Translations under genes and position numbers: made by a program
Notes under the pieces: generated by a model
The model's database searches: none
The model's input: the letters and a program-made list of their open reading frames with translations, nothing else
What the model was told of the DNA's origin: nothing
Shown: one piece after another, positions 43,458 to 52,181 of the stretch
How positions within the stretch are numbered: the first letter of the stretch is position 1
How the letters are laid out: each line of letters opens with the position of its first letter
NCBI GenBank assembly: GCA_963922455.1
Contig: CAWUIO010000011.1
Location: forward strand, 23,848 to 87,847
Reading direction: 5' to 3'
Length of the DNA: 64,000 nt
From: CAWUIO01 sp963922455
GTDB lineage: Bacteria > Bacteroidota > Bacteroidia > Cytophagales > Microscillaceae

Positions 43458-43690
43458 GGTTGATATCAATTGTGTCTTTCTCTCCGGCTAACAAGTTTAA
43501 AACCTTCCCGGGCAATTCCAAAGAGCATTGCCCTTAATTTTGGCATGTATTGGCTCATTTTTTTGCGGATTTTAGAAATCAGAAAGAATTTAGCCTATTC
43601 CGGCCCCTCCATTATCTCCCATTCCGCTAGCTTTTTGAGGGCCAAGGGGCAAAATCAAAGCCTAAGTGAAATGACGGCCTAAGCTTGCTT

Positions 43691-43824
43691 GGCTTAGGGA
43701 TAGAGCGGCATGTTTGAGCTCGTGTAGGCCCAGCGGGGAAAGGCAGCGAGTAGCGAAAGCCCGGCCCGCGCTGAAACCCCTTGAGCTGGTTGCCCCCCAA
43801 ACTTTCTTGGCGCGGGCAAGCCCC
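43691..43824 (+). repeat. Intergenic hairpin element, copy K
   Basis: 134 bp, forward: GGCTTAGGGATAGAGCGGC start, exact core, arms GCCCGCGC (43764-43771) and GCGCGGGC (43810-43817), end GGCAAGCCCC. The hairpin end is 5 bp from the ruvC stop codon, the same spacing as copy B to the caspase gene. Confidence 0.92.
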
Positions 43825-43829
43825 TCATC

Positions 43830-44405
43830 TTATTTTTCTTTTTTTTGTATGCGGTCGGGGTTTTGTTTCACGAAAGAACCCCAACCAGCGTGCCTTTGGG
43901 GTTGTACGCCCGACTGAAAATAATGACAAAGGGCCACTCCTAGGGCGTCGGTGGCATCAATCGGATAAGCATCGGTAGCAATTTTTAAAATAGAGCTCAG
44001 CATAGCCGCCACTTGTACCTTGGAAGCATTTCCGTTGCCGGTGACCGACTGTTTGATTTTCCGGGGGGCATATTCATGAATGGGAATCTGCTTGATGAGT
44101 GCCGTGGCCATCGCTACTCCCTGAGCCCGGCCTAATTTAAGGGCTACTTGCACATTTTTACCTAAAAAAGGGGACTCCAGCGCCATCTCATCGGGTTGAT
44201 ACTCCTCTATAAGGCGAAGCGTTTCTTCTGATATTTTTTTAAGCTTAAGAGCTTGGTTATCCAGTTTTTTTAGGTTTATAACCCCACAGGTGAGTACGTT
44301 TAACTGCCGGTTTTGATGATGGATAAACCCATAACCCATAAACTGCGTACCGGGGTCAATGCCCATAATGATTTGATCTTTTTGTAATTTGCTCAAGTTT
44401 TCCAA
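43830..44405 (-). CDS. ruvC: Holliday junction resolvase RuvC
   Basis: RuvC cleaves Holliday junctions. It is full length (191 residues) with the catalytic acids D17 in GIDPGTQFMGYGF, the glutamate in MALESPFLGKNVQVALKLGRAQG, and the C-terminal pair in DATDALGVALCHY. The basic YAPRKIKQSVTGNGNASKVQV loop is typical. The frame starts with a TTG at 44405; the first internal ATG (44366) would leave just one residue before the GIDPG strand, so the TTG or another upstream start is more likely. Divergent from the glycosyltransferase gene. Confidence 0.93.
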   Translation of the reverse strand: MENLSKLQKDQIIMGIDPGTQFMGYGFIHHQNRQLNVLTCGVINLKKLDNQALKLKKISEETLRLIEEYQPDEMALESPFLGKNVQVALKLGRAQGVAMATALIKQIPIHEYAPRKIKQSVTGNGNASKVQVAAMLSSILKIATDAYPIDATDALGVALCHYFQSGVQPQRHAGWGSFVKQNPDRIQKKEK

Positions 44406-44427
44406 GTTTTAGCCGATCTACAAAGGT

Positions 44428-45576
44428 ATGGGGATTTTTCTTAGTATCCTGACTTTCTTATACATCATCTTGACTCTTTTACTCTCCTTAGGCTGGCGTA
44501 AATCCCGGGTGTTTATGCCATCACTCCCAAGCCCAGAGGAAGTAGCCCCTTCCCCAGGAACTTTATTTAGTATTATCATCCCTGTGCGTAATGAAGGAGC
44601 GCATATATTTGACCTTCTTAGCGATTTAAACAAACAAAGGGGCCTATCTTATCTATCTTATGAGGTAATGGTGGTCAATGATGAATCGGAAGACAATACT
44701 GTGGCCGAGGTAGAGCGGTTTAGGCCCCATAGCCAGTACGCTTTGCAGCTATTACACCGTCCGGGCCGTATGCCAAGTGCTCCCAAAAAAGAAGCCATTA
44801 CCTATGGCATTGAGAATGCCCAGGGTACTTGGATCCTCACGACCGATGGCGATTGTCGGGTGCCTGAAACCTGGCTTTTTAGCTTGCAAAGGATGATAAA
44901 CCGCCACAAGCTGCAATGCATAACGGCTCCGGTAAGCTTTTTAGAAGAGAAAACGCTGTTTGAGAAATTTCAAACGATTGAATTTGCCAGTTTGGTGGCG
45001 AGTGGGGCAGCTACCCTTACGTGGGGGTATCCAACGATGAGTAATGGGGCCAATTTTGCTTACCGCCGGGAAGCTTTTCTCCGGGTGGGAGGTTTTAGTG
45101 GCTTTGAGCATTTGGCCTCAGGAGATGATGAGTTTTTGTTACATAAAATAGCTAGGGCCTATCCGGGGCAAGTCCGTTTTTTGAACCACCCCGATGCCTT
45201 GGTAAAAACCCAAGCTCACCGCTCTTGGGGGGCTTTTCAAGAACAAAGAAAACGCTGGGGAAGTAAATGGCAATATTACAAGGATGGGCGTATCAAAATA
45301 CTAGCATTTTTTATATTTGCGGTTCACCTTAGCTTTGTATTGGCAGGATTATTGGCGATATTCGGAAAATATAATTTGCAATGGCTTGGTATTCAGTTAT
45401 TGATGAAGTGGGTGGTGGAGTGGATTTTCTTTTATGATATCTTGAAAGATATTCGCAAATTGCATTTGATTAGATACGTACCCTGGGTACAATTGCTATA
45501 TCCTTTTTACGTATGTTGGTTTGCCTTGGCAAGTCAGCGGGGTTCGTATGATTGGAAAGGAAGGACCCTCCGCTAA
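44428..45576 (+). CDS. Membrane-associated family 2 glycosyltransferase
   Basis: This 382-residue processive-type GT2 has an N-terminal membrane helix (GIFLSILTFLYIILTLLLSLG), then the GT-A domain: FSIIIPVRNEGAHI, VMVVNDESEDNT (first aspartate), ILTTDGDCRVPETW (DxD type), SGDDEFLLHKI (catalytic region) and the QRKRWGSKWQYY motif of Q-x-x-R-W. Three C-terminal membrane helices follow. It likely transfers sugars to a lipid or polysaccharide. It opens a run of eight rightward genes up to 50.8 kb. Confidence 0.9.
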   Translation: MGIFLSILTFLYIILTLLLSLGWRKSRVFMPSLPSPEEVAPSPGTLFSIIIPVRNEGAHIFDLLSDLNKQRGLSYLSYEVMVVNDESEDNTVAEVERFRPHSQYALQLLHRPGRMPSAPKKEAITYGIENAQGTWILTTDGDCRVPETWLFSLQRMINRHKLQCITAPVSFLEEKTLFEKFQTIEFASLVASGAATLTWGYPTMSNGANFAYRREAFLRVGGFSGFEHLASGDDEFLLHKIARAYPGQVRFLNHPDALVKTQAHRSWGAFQEQRKRWGSKWQYYKDGRIKILAFFIFAVHLSFVLAGLLAIFGKYNLQWLGIQLLMKWVVEWIFFYDILKDIRKLHLIRYVPWVQLLYPFYVCWFALASQRGSYDWKGRTLR

Positions 45577-45624
45577 AAAGCCCAGCCATCCCATGGGGTG
45601 ATCTGTTAAACTATGTAAGCAGCG

Positions 45625-45882
45625 ATGAGCGATTTGGAATTTGATATACTAGATGAACTGTATTTTGTGCAGTCATTTTCATACTTAGAAGAAACTCTTG
45701 AGTTGGATACTCCCACTCTACAAAAAGCTTTGATCAGTTTATTGGACAAATCTTGGGTAAAATGTTTTTTAATTGGCAGTGAAGAGATATTAAGTCCTGA
45801 GGAAATTCAAATGGAAACAGAATACCAAAATTATCGTTATTTGGCCACCAAAGAAGGCCTAATGGCCCATAATACCCGCTAG
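45625..45882 (+). CDS. Small acidic protein of unknown function
   Basis: This is an 85-residue protein with a possible winged-helix pattern: FDILDELYFVQSFSYLEETLELDTPTLQKALISLLDKSWV reads as three helices, and YRYLATKEGLMAHN resembles the usual end of such folds. No homologue recognised. It lies 48 bp after the glycosyltransferase and 11 bp before the permease gene, and its codon use fits its neighbours, so I take it as real. Confidence 0.7.
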   Translation: MSDLEFDILDELYFVQSFSYLEETLELDTPTLQKALISLLDKSWVKCFLIGSEEILSPEEIQMETEYQNYRYLATKEGLMAHNTR

Positions 45883-45893
45883 TCCCTACCCAC

Positions 45894-47150
45894 ATGATAC
45901 GTAAAAAGCCTCGGATACAAGAAGGAAAAACTCCTTTTTATTTTGTCAAGAAAAGACTTTTGGCAAATATCCCCGCCGTATTTGGTATGGTGATCATATT
46001 GTTGGCTATTCTGACTGCGCTGTTGGGCTACACGATTATGCCCGATAGCACCCCGTATGCCGATGACCGCATGGATGCTATCAGCCAGAAGCCCCCTGGT
46101 TTTCAAGTACAGGTCCTCCAGAAGCGAAAAAACCTCACTTATACCCAAGAAAATTTCTTTGTTCGTAATTTATTCGGTCAAGAAAGCGCCTACCAAAGCA
46201 TCCCGATAGAAGACTACCGGATAGATGAGGCTTCACAATTGCTTTACATCCAAGAATATGACAAACCAAACTCCGAAGTATCTTACCCCTTGATCGATGT
46301 AGTGAAGGCCGTCTATGTGGGAAAATCAGAAAACTCTCCCACAAAGGAAAAAAACTGGGTTTTTATCCCCGCTGAAGGCAAGGTCCGTTACTTAGACCTG
46401 AAGCAAAAGATGCAAGAAGTCTCCCTGACTGAGCTCTTGAAGGAATTCCAAGCCCATTGTATCGAGACACGTACGTATGTACTCGGGACTGATGTAGCCG
46501 GGCGGGATATGTTAAGTCGTTTGATGTTTGGGGTGAGGATTTCCCTAGGGATTGGCTTAGTATCGGTCATTATTTCATTTGTTGTAGGGTTTACCTTAGG
46601 ATCTTTGGCCGGTTTTTTTGGTGGTTGGGTAGATAATCTTATCATGTGGTTTATGACCGTCGTGTGGTCTATCCCGGGTATTATGTTGGTTATTGCCATA
46701 AGTCTGGCTTTAGGCAGGGGAATCTTTGTAGCCTTTATTGCTATCGGCCTCACCACTTGGGTTGAAATTGCCCGGGTAGTGAGAGGGCAAATCTTGAGTG
46801 TAAAACAAAAACTATACGTGGAAGCAGCCCGGGCCTTGGGTGTGGGCAATATGCGAATCATTACCGTTCACATCTTCCCGAATATCTTTGGGCCCTTGAT
46901 TGTTATTTTGACATCCAACTTTGCCTCGGCTATTTTGACTGAGGCGGGTTTGAGCTTTTTAGGCCTTAGTGCCCAACCGCCTGTGGCTTCTTGGGGAGTC
47001 ATGGTAAATGAAGGATTTAGCTTCATTATCAATGAAGGAGGGTTTTACCTGGTTTTATTTCCCAGTGTTTGTATTGCCCTACTCGTACTTGCTTTTAATT
47101 TATTTGGAAACGGATTACGTGATGCTTATGACCCAAAAAATACCGTCTGA
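45894..47150 (+). CDS. OppC/DppC-type ABC transporter permease
   Basis: This 418-residue inner-membrane permease belongs to the peptide/nickel family. An N-terminal helix (IPAVFGMVIILLAILTALLGYTIM) and a large soluble periplasmic insert (about 50-200) precede the BPD_transp_1 core with TDVAGRDMLSRLMFGVRISL, then five helices and the EAA loop EAARALGVGNMRIITVHIFPN, ending LAFNLFGNGLRDAYDPK. No ATPase, OppB or binding protein is adjacent, so it must work with partners encoded elsewhere. The 3' end overlaps the next gene by about 25 bp. Confidence 0.92.
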   Translation: MIRKKPRIQEGKTPFYFVKKRLLANIPAVFGMVIILLAILTALLGYTIMPDSTPYADDRMDAISQKPPGFQVQVLQKRKNLTYTQENFFVRNLFGQESAYQSIPIEDYRIDEASQLLYIQEYDKPNSEVSYPLIDVVKAVYVGKSENSPTKEKNWVFIPAEGKVRYLDLKQKMQEVSLTELLKEFQAHCIETRTYVLGTDVAGRDMLSRLMFGVRISLGIGLVSVIISFVVGFTLGSLAGFFGGWVDNLIMWFMTVVWSIPGIMLVIAISLALGRGIFVAFIAIGLTTWVEIARVVRGQILSVKQKLYVEAARALGVGNMRIITVHIFPNIFGPLIVILTSNFASAILTEAGLSFLGLSAQPPVASWGVMVNEGFSFIINEGGFYLVLFPSVCIALLVLAFNLFGNGLRDAYDPKNTV

Positions 47151-48372
47151 TCTCGATGCCATCAAAGCCCGTTTTCATCAAACCGAACTCGAGCTAAACT
47201 CCATCCTGGAAATTACCCAAGCCATCAACAACAATGCTTCGGAAGATTCTTTATACGCTATGTATAAATTTACGCTTCGAGGTAACCTGCGGGTCGAAAA
47301 AATGGCCCTCTATGTCTTGGATGAAGAATGGGAATGCAAGGTGTATTTTGGCACCCAAAATCCATTTTTGATGATTGATTTGGACCTGGATGCCTTGCAA
47401 GATATTACAGAAATTTCTCGCTGCGCCGAAATACCATTTGAAAATGAGATATTTAAGGAGTTTGAGATTGTGATCCCCGTGATGCACAAAGACCGGGTCT
47501 TGGCCTATGTTTTTATCAATTCTATTGGTAAAGTGGGGCAGTTAGACACGCGCTTTGTCCAGGCCTTGAGTAACATCATCATTGTGGCCATTGAGAATAA
47601 AAAGCTGGTTCGGCGCCAAATCCGTCAAGAGACCATCAAAAATGAGATGGACATTGCCCGAAAAGTCCAATCCATGCTCTTTCCCCAAAGACTACCTTAC
47701 CGGGAAGACGTGATGATCAAAGCTACCTATTTCCCCCACGATATGATTGGGGGCGATTACTATGACTATGTGGAGCTAGACGACAATAAATTCATTATCT
47801 GCATTGCAGACGTTTCGGGAAAGGGTGTGCCCGCGGCCCTTTTGATGTCTAACTTTCAGGCATTGATGCGTAGCTTACTCCGACAAACGGATGACCTTAC
47901 CCGAATTGTGGAAGAACTAAACCTCTCCATCTATGACAATGCCCGAGGGGAACACTTTATCACGTTCTTTATCGCTCTCCACGACCGCAAGGAACATACC
48001 TTACGCTATATCAATGCCGGACACAACCCGCCTTTCTTTTATAATTTTGATCGTGGAGAAGACCAATTGCTAGAAGAGGGAACTACCGTGTTGGGGGCTT
48101 TTAGTCCTCTCCCCTTCATTCATGAGCAGGCTCTCGAAAATATTCAGAATTTCTTTTTATTTACCTATACCGATGGGGTTACGGAGGTAAATAACTCGGA
48201 TGATGAGCAATTTGGACTGGAGCGGCTCATCCGCTTCCTACGGACCTGGCAAAAAAATGACCTGGCCGAAATACACGGAAATCTCATTAGCCGGATCAAT
48301 CAGTTTAAAAAGTTAGAAAAGTACGTAGACGACATCACCTTGCTTTCTTGCCGGGTGAAGAACATTAGCTGA
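47128..48372 (+). CDS. GAF - SpoIIE serine phosphatase
   Basis: This 414-residue cytoplasmic protein has a GAF-like sensor (about 20-190, ILEITQAINNNASEDSLYAMYKFTL) and a C-terminal PP2C/SpoIIE phosphatase. The latter shows the metal aspartates in MIGGDYYDYVEL, CIADVSGKGVPAALLMSN and LFTYTDGVTEV, with the QSMLFPQRLP entry helix. It is RsbU-like and would dephosphorylate an anti-sigma antagonist, which is inferred; no kinase partner is visible. The start is at 47128 (or the ATG at 47122); the longer frame from 47008 would overlap the permease gene by 143 bp with out-of-family sequence. Confidence 0.88.
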   Translation: MTQKIPSDLDAIKARFHQTELELNSILEITQAINNNASEDSLYAMYKFTLRGNLRVEKMALYVLDEEWECKVYFGTQNPFLMIDLDLDALQDITEISRCAEIPFENEIFKEFEIVIPVMHKDRVLAYVFINSIGKVGQLDTRFVQALSNIIIVAIENKKLVRRQIRQETIKNEMDIARKVQSMLFPQRLPYREDVMIKATYFPHDMIGGDYYDYVELDDNKFIICIADVSGKGVPAALLMSNFQALMRSLLRQTDDLTRIVEELNLSIYDNARGEHFITFFIALHDRKEHTLRYINAGHNPPFFYNFDRGEDQLLEEGTTVLGAFSPLPFIHEQALENIQNFFLFTYTDGVTEVNNSDDEQFGLERLIRFLRTWQKNDLAEIHGNLISRINQFKKLEKYVDDITLLSCRVKNIS

Positions 48373-48374
48373 TT

Positions 48375-49004
48375 ATGTATTTGTTCAAAACCCCTACCTT
48401 TATTCCTTGGGTATATCCCCATTGGGAATGGAAAAAACGGGTCAAAAGCTCGCAGATCTTCCTGACTTTTGACGATGGCCCCATCCCCGAGGTGAGTGAG
48501 TTTGTTTTGGATACTTTAAGAGAATTCCAAGCCAAAGCCAGTTTCTTTTGTGTGGGTGATAATATTCGCAAGCACCCCGAGATACTACAAAAAATCTTAG
48601 AGGAAGGGCATCACATTGGTAATCATACCTACCATCACCGGAATGGCCGTCACTTAAGTAAGGAAGAATACTGGGAAGAAGTCAGGCTTTGCCAGGAACA
48701 AATCGAGCGTTTTGTGGGGCCCGAGTACCCCAAACTTTTCCGGCCACCCTACGGAAGACTCAAAGCATCCCAGTCTCGTCAGGTTCGACAAGATTATCGT
48801 ATTATTATGTGGGATGTCCTAACCTATGATTTTGATTCTCGGGTGAGCCCCGAAACTGCCCTTGCCAAGGCCCTACAAAATACCCAAAGAGGTTCTATTG
48901 TACTTTTTCACGATAGTCTGAAAGCCGAAAACACCCTACGCTACGCCCTCCCTCGTTTTATGGAGCATTTTGCGGAGCAAGGCTACCAATTTACCTCCTT
49001 ATAA
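48375..49004 (+). CDS. NodB-type polysaccharide deacetylase
   Basis: This 209-residue CE4 enzyme has all family motifs: FLTFDDGPIPE (metal Asp and catalytic Asp), HHIGNHTYHHRN (metal histidines), LFRPPYGRLK, and IMWDVLTYDFD near the end with VLFHDS. It removes acetyl groups from N-acetyl sugars of peptidoglycan or an envelope polysaccharide. It has no signal peptide, as in several Bacteroidota members. Two bases separate it from the phosphatase gene and two from the next glycosyltransferase. Confidence 0.93.
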   Translation: MYLFKTPTFIPWVYPHWEWKKRVKSSQIFLTFDDGPIPEVSEFVLDTLREFQAKASFFCVGDNIRKHPEILQKILEEGHHIGNHTYHHRNGRHLSKEEYWEEVRLCQEQIERFVGPEYPKLFRPPYGRLKASQSRQVRQDYRIIMWDVLTYDFDSRVSPETALAKALQNTQRGSIVLFHDSLKAENTLRYALPRFMEHFAEQGYQFTSL

Positions 49005-49006
49005 AT

Positions 49007-50002
49007 ATGGCAAGGCCTTCTGTAAGCATTCTCTTGGCCGTGCGTAATGAGGCCCAAACTATTGAGAAATGCCTCCAGGCTCTATGCCAATTGCAAGCCC
49101 CCCCTGACACTTACGAAATATTGATTGGGGATGACCAATCTAGTGATCAAACTGCCGAACTGCTTCTACCCTTTCAGGAAAAGCACCCCTATATTACTGT
49201 CTACCCCATCCAGGAAGCACATAAACCACTACCGGGTAAAGCTGGGGTATTGGCCCTGCTTGCCCGCGAAGCCCGGGGGTGTTATTTTTATTTTACCGAT
49301 GCGGATGTGCAAGTACCCCCTAATTGGCTAGATTCTGCCAAGCTCTTTGATGATGACCCTATGTTAGGCGTGCTTAATGGACGTACCCTTATTTGCTCCC
49401 AGAAGGCTTTTGAGTTTTGGCAGTCACTAGAGTGGATATTTGAGATAAGCTGTATAAAAATACTGGCTAATTGGGGTATACCAATAACCGCTTGGGGCAA
49501 CAATATGGCTATCCGAAGAGAAGCGTATGAACAAACCGGCGGTTATGAAACCTTAGGGTTTAGTATAACTGAAGATTTCCAGCTATTTAGGGCTGTTTTG
49601 CAAGAGGGCTATTCCTTTAAAATTGTGGATACACCCGAAGCATGGGTTCTAAGTGAGCCTTGTCGCAATTGGGCCAGTCTTATTTCTCAAAGAAGAAGAT
49701 GGATCAGGGCTGTCCCAAACTTGCCCTTTGGCCTAAGAATATTGGTCTATACGCGCATGCTGTGGTTTCCTTTACTCCTCGCCCTGAGCATTCTTTGGCC
49801 CTATCTTGGATTTAGTTTAGCCTTGATTACGATATTGACGCAGTTCATTTTGTTAAGCTACAGCCTGTCCCGGCTAAATCGTTTAAAAGACGTAGTCTAT
49901 TTTTTTGGCTATGTACTTTATTCTGTAATTTTAAGTATCATTTTGCTCGTGTATGAACTCATAGGCCGGCCTATTTCCTGGAAAGGGCGGACGTATTCTT
50001 AA
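49007..50002 (+). CDS. Membrane family 2 glycosyltransferase
   Basis: This 331-residue GT2 has SILLAVRNEAQTIEKCL, LIGDDQSSDQT, YFTDADVQVPPNW (DxD), the acceptor loop TEDFQLFRAVLQEG, and SQRRRWIRAV (Q-x-x-R-W), followed by two to three C-terminal membrane helices. It is a paralogue of the 44.4 kb enzyme. Its TAA overlaps the ATG of the SGNH lipoprotein gene by one base. Confidence 0.92.
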   Translation: MARPSVSILLAVRNEAQTIEKCLQALCQLQAPPDTYEILIGDDQSSDQTAELLLPFQEKHPYITVYPIQEAHKPLPGKAGVLALLAREARGCYFYFTDADVQVPPNWLDSAKLFDDDPMLGVLNGRTLICSQKAFEFWQSLEWIFEISCIKILANWGIPITAWGNNMAIRREAYEQTGGYETLGFSITEDFQLFRAVLQEGYSFKIVDTPEAWVLSEPCRNWASLISQRRRWIRAVPNLPFGLRILVYTRMLWFPLLLALSILWPYLGFSLALITILTQFILLSYSLSRLNRLKDVVYFFGYVLYSVILSIILLVYELIGRPISWKGRTYS

Positions 50003-50832
50003 TGTGTATGCATTCAAACCGTATCTTATCCTTTACTTTTTGGGCCTTTTTGCTTGCCTTTGCTTGCCAAAGTCCGCAGGCACCTGCCCACAGTGAAAAC
50101 ACTTCTCCCCGACCCGATACAAATCAAACCACAGCGCTTATGGCCCCTAATCAAGCTCCACCTGACAGCCTGGTATCTCCGGCAATCATCAAATTAGTGC
50201 GGGCGATGAGCCAAGGAGATAGCGTGAAAATCTTGTGTTATGGGAATAGCATTACCTATGGCTTTGATGTGGATGATTTGGGGCAGGTGGCCCGGCCTTA
50301 CCCCAAAGTATTGGAGAGTTTGCTCCAAAACCACTTTCAAAATCCCAACATCCAAGTCATCAATGAGGGGCACAGCGGTTGGACCAGTGATCAAGCAATG
50401 AAAGACGGAGATTTCTACCTACGCCAGCACCAGCCTGACCTGATGATCATGATGTTTGGGATCAATGACGTATATCACGGCTATAGCCCCCAGTATTATA
50501 AACAACGCATGCTTACCCTGGTACGCAATACAGGCTTCATGGAGGTATCCCCTATGATTTTAACCCCTACCCCTATCCTGACCCATTATGATGAAGCTTT
50601 ATCAGTCTATCTTCCCATCTTAAAAGTGATGGCCCAATCGCTTGAAATTGGCTATTTGGATATCAATCAGGCCATCCGTGACCGGGTTGAAAACCGCAAG
50701 CTAGACTGGAAGAGGGTGCTCCCCGATGAGGTTCACTTTGGCGATTTTTATTATTCTTGGATTGCCGAGGAAGTATTTACCTATTTTAAGGGGGTTCACG
50801 CCAGCTATTCTGGGCAGAAAGCAGGAGAATAG
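50002..50832 (+). CDS. SGNH/GDSL-hydrolase lipoprotein
   Basis: This 276-residue exported hydrolase has a lipobox (LLAFACQSPQ). SGNH blocks are CYGNSITYGF (S83 as nucleophile, with GNS in place of the usual GDS), NEGHSGWTSD, MFGINDVYHG and a C-terminal PDEVHF with D242 and H245. It likely acts as an esterase or deacetylase on an envelope polysaccharide, fitting the neighbouring deacetylase and glycosyltransferases. An ATG at 50008 is an alternative start. Copy L starts 17 bp after its stop. Confidence 0.87.
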   Translation: MCMHSNRILSFTFWAFLLAFACQSPQAPAHSENTSPRPDTNQTTALMAPNQAPPDSLVSPAIIKLVRAMSQGDSVKILCYGNSITYGFDVDDLGQVARPYPKVLESLLQNHFQNPNIQVINEGHSGWTSDQAMKDGDFYLRQHQPDLMIMMFGINDVYHGYSPQYYKQRMLTLVRNTGFMEVSPMILTPTPILTHYDEALSVYLPILKVMAQSLEIGYLDINQAIRDRVENRKLDWKRVLPDEVHFGDFYYSWIAEEVFTYFKGVHASYSGQKAGE

Positions 50833-50849
50833 CCTTACAGCAAGAATTT

Positions 50850-50981
50850 GGGGCTTGCCCGCGCCCAAAAAGAGGGGGAGTGAATTGACAATATTTGCCG
50901 GCGCGGGCCGGGCTGGCCTGTTAAGCCGGCTCCCCACATACCAGCGGCGGTCTCAACCCAAAGGGCGGCCATCCCTAAGCC
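50850..50981 (-). repeat. Intergenic hairpin element, copy L (divergent core)
   Basis: 132 bp, reversed. Arms GCCCGCGCC (50857-50865) and GGCGCGGGC (50900-50908), a perfect 9-bp stem, although the core has decayed (GGGCTGGCCTGTTAAGCCGGC). It has the CCAGCGGCGG middle. It faces copy M across 90 bp. Confidence 0.83.
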
Positions 50982-51071
50982 GATGTTTCCACGATAAAGC
51001 TTGTACCCGAAGTGTTCCCTAAGTTCGTATTCGGCAAATCTTAAAGCTTTTTATCATATGTATGTATAATT

Positions 51072-51198
51072 GGCTTAGGGATGGAGCGGCCTGTTTGAGC
51101 CCGAAGTGGGCCGGGGGTGGGCCGGTGAGTAGCGAGAGCCCGACCCGCGCCACTACCTATGCATTTCAGGTAGTTATTTCCTTTCGCGGGGAAGCCCC
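51072..51198 (+). repeat. Intergenic hairpin element, copy M
   Basis: 127 bp, forward: GGCTTAGGGATGGAGCGGCC start, core with two changes (GTGAGTAGCGAGAGCCCG), arms CCCGCG (51144-51149) and CGCGGG (51185-51190), with a second hairpin ACTACCT/AGGTAGT (51152-51158, 51168-51174) in the loop, end GGGAAGCCCC. The extra inner stem is unique to this copy. Confidence 0.85.
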
Positions 51199-51380
51199 TA
51201 TTCTTTTTTTTACAATATTTGAGATTAAACCGGTTTCTCAAATGATAGGATAATTGTTAAAAAAGGGGGCTTTATTCAAAATTTCCTTATTAAATCATCT
51301 TATGACCTAGAAAAGTTCTATATTTAAGAAATACCTAAAAACCATCATTTAACCATTCACCTGAGTGACCCTAATTTACC

Positions 51381-52178
51381 ATGCTGCTTATCCGGAAAGC
51401 CGAGAAGCTTGAGAGATTTTATTTTTTTTATCTACCCCCAGTCTCCGTATTTTTCTTATTGCTGGGCTTGCAATTAACTAATCCTACTGCTCTATCCGGG
51501 CAAATTCCATCTATAGACCTTCCAAATAACTGGCACGAACAAGCCGAGATATGGCTGGATAGCCTCATTGGTATTGAGAACAGTCCCTTGTTTTCGGGCC
51601 CTCAACACGTGGTAGAGTTTGTAGGGGTAATTTCACATCCTTTTTTTATCAGTAAGAAATGGAAGGAAGGTACAGTCACGATAGATAATTACATCTATCA
51701 TTATCCGAAGCTTTTATACGATATCCATCAAGATCTCCTGCTTATACAATTTTACAATCAGAGCGGGCTCCCGGTCAGCCTGGTCGTACAAGAACAGCAA
51801 GTAGATGCCTTTAGTATACAAAATTACCCGTTTAAGCACCTTAAGCCCCAAGGCCCAGAAAGTCCCCTCAAGTCTGGTTATTACCAAGTTTTACATGCAG
51901 GTACCTACTTAAATCTGTATGCCAAGCGAGCCAAAACGGAATATCTCAAAGACTTTCGCAAAGAGTTTGAGCCTGACCATCAAGTATTTGGCAGTAAAAA
52001 TGACCAGGTCTTTTTCCAAATAAAGTCTGAGAAAGATATAATTAAGCAATTCCCCGAGCATACGGATGAAATTGCCCGCTATATCAAAAATAATAGATTA
52101 AGGATTAAAACCAATCGTGAATCTGAAATCGTCCAATTGATCCAGTTTTGTGAGCAGTTTGCCCCAGCGTCCCCCTAG
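51381..52178 (+). CDS. Exported protein upstream of the TonB receptor
   Basis: This 265-residue protein has an N-terminal hydrophobic segment (FFYLPPVSVFFLLLGLQL) serving as signal or anchor. The remainder is soluble with many aromatic residues. I know similar proteins directly upstream of STN-type TonB receptors in Bacteroidota, but the family is unnamed to me. It is 3 bp upstream of the receptor gene, so it is co-transcribed. No catalytic motif seen. Role possibly in assembly or sensing for the receptor (inference from position only). Confidence 0.7.
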   Translation: MLLIRKAEKLERFYFFYLPPVSVFFLLLGLQLTNPTALSGQIPSIDLPNNWHEQAEIWLDSLIGIENSPLFSGPQHVVEFVGVISHPFFISKKWKEGTVTIDNYIYHYPKLLYDIHQDLLLIQFYNQSGLPVSLVVQEQQVDAFSIQNYPFKHLKPQGPESPLKSGYYQVLHAGTYLNLYAKRAKTEYLKDFRKEFEPDHQVFGSKNDQVFFQIKSEKDIIKQFPEHTDEIARYIKNNRLRIKTNRESEIVQLIQFCEQFAPASP

Positions 52179-52181
52179 TTT

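Noticed and set aside
47008..47127. Longer start of the GAF-SpoIIE gene overlapping the permease gene
   Set aside because: The extra 40 residues are the permease's coding sequence in another frame. The ATG at 47122 or 47128 fits the family start.
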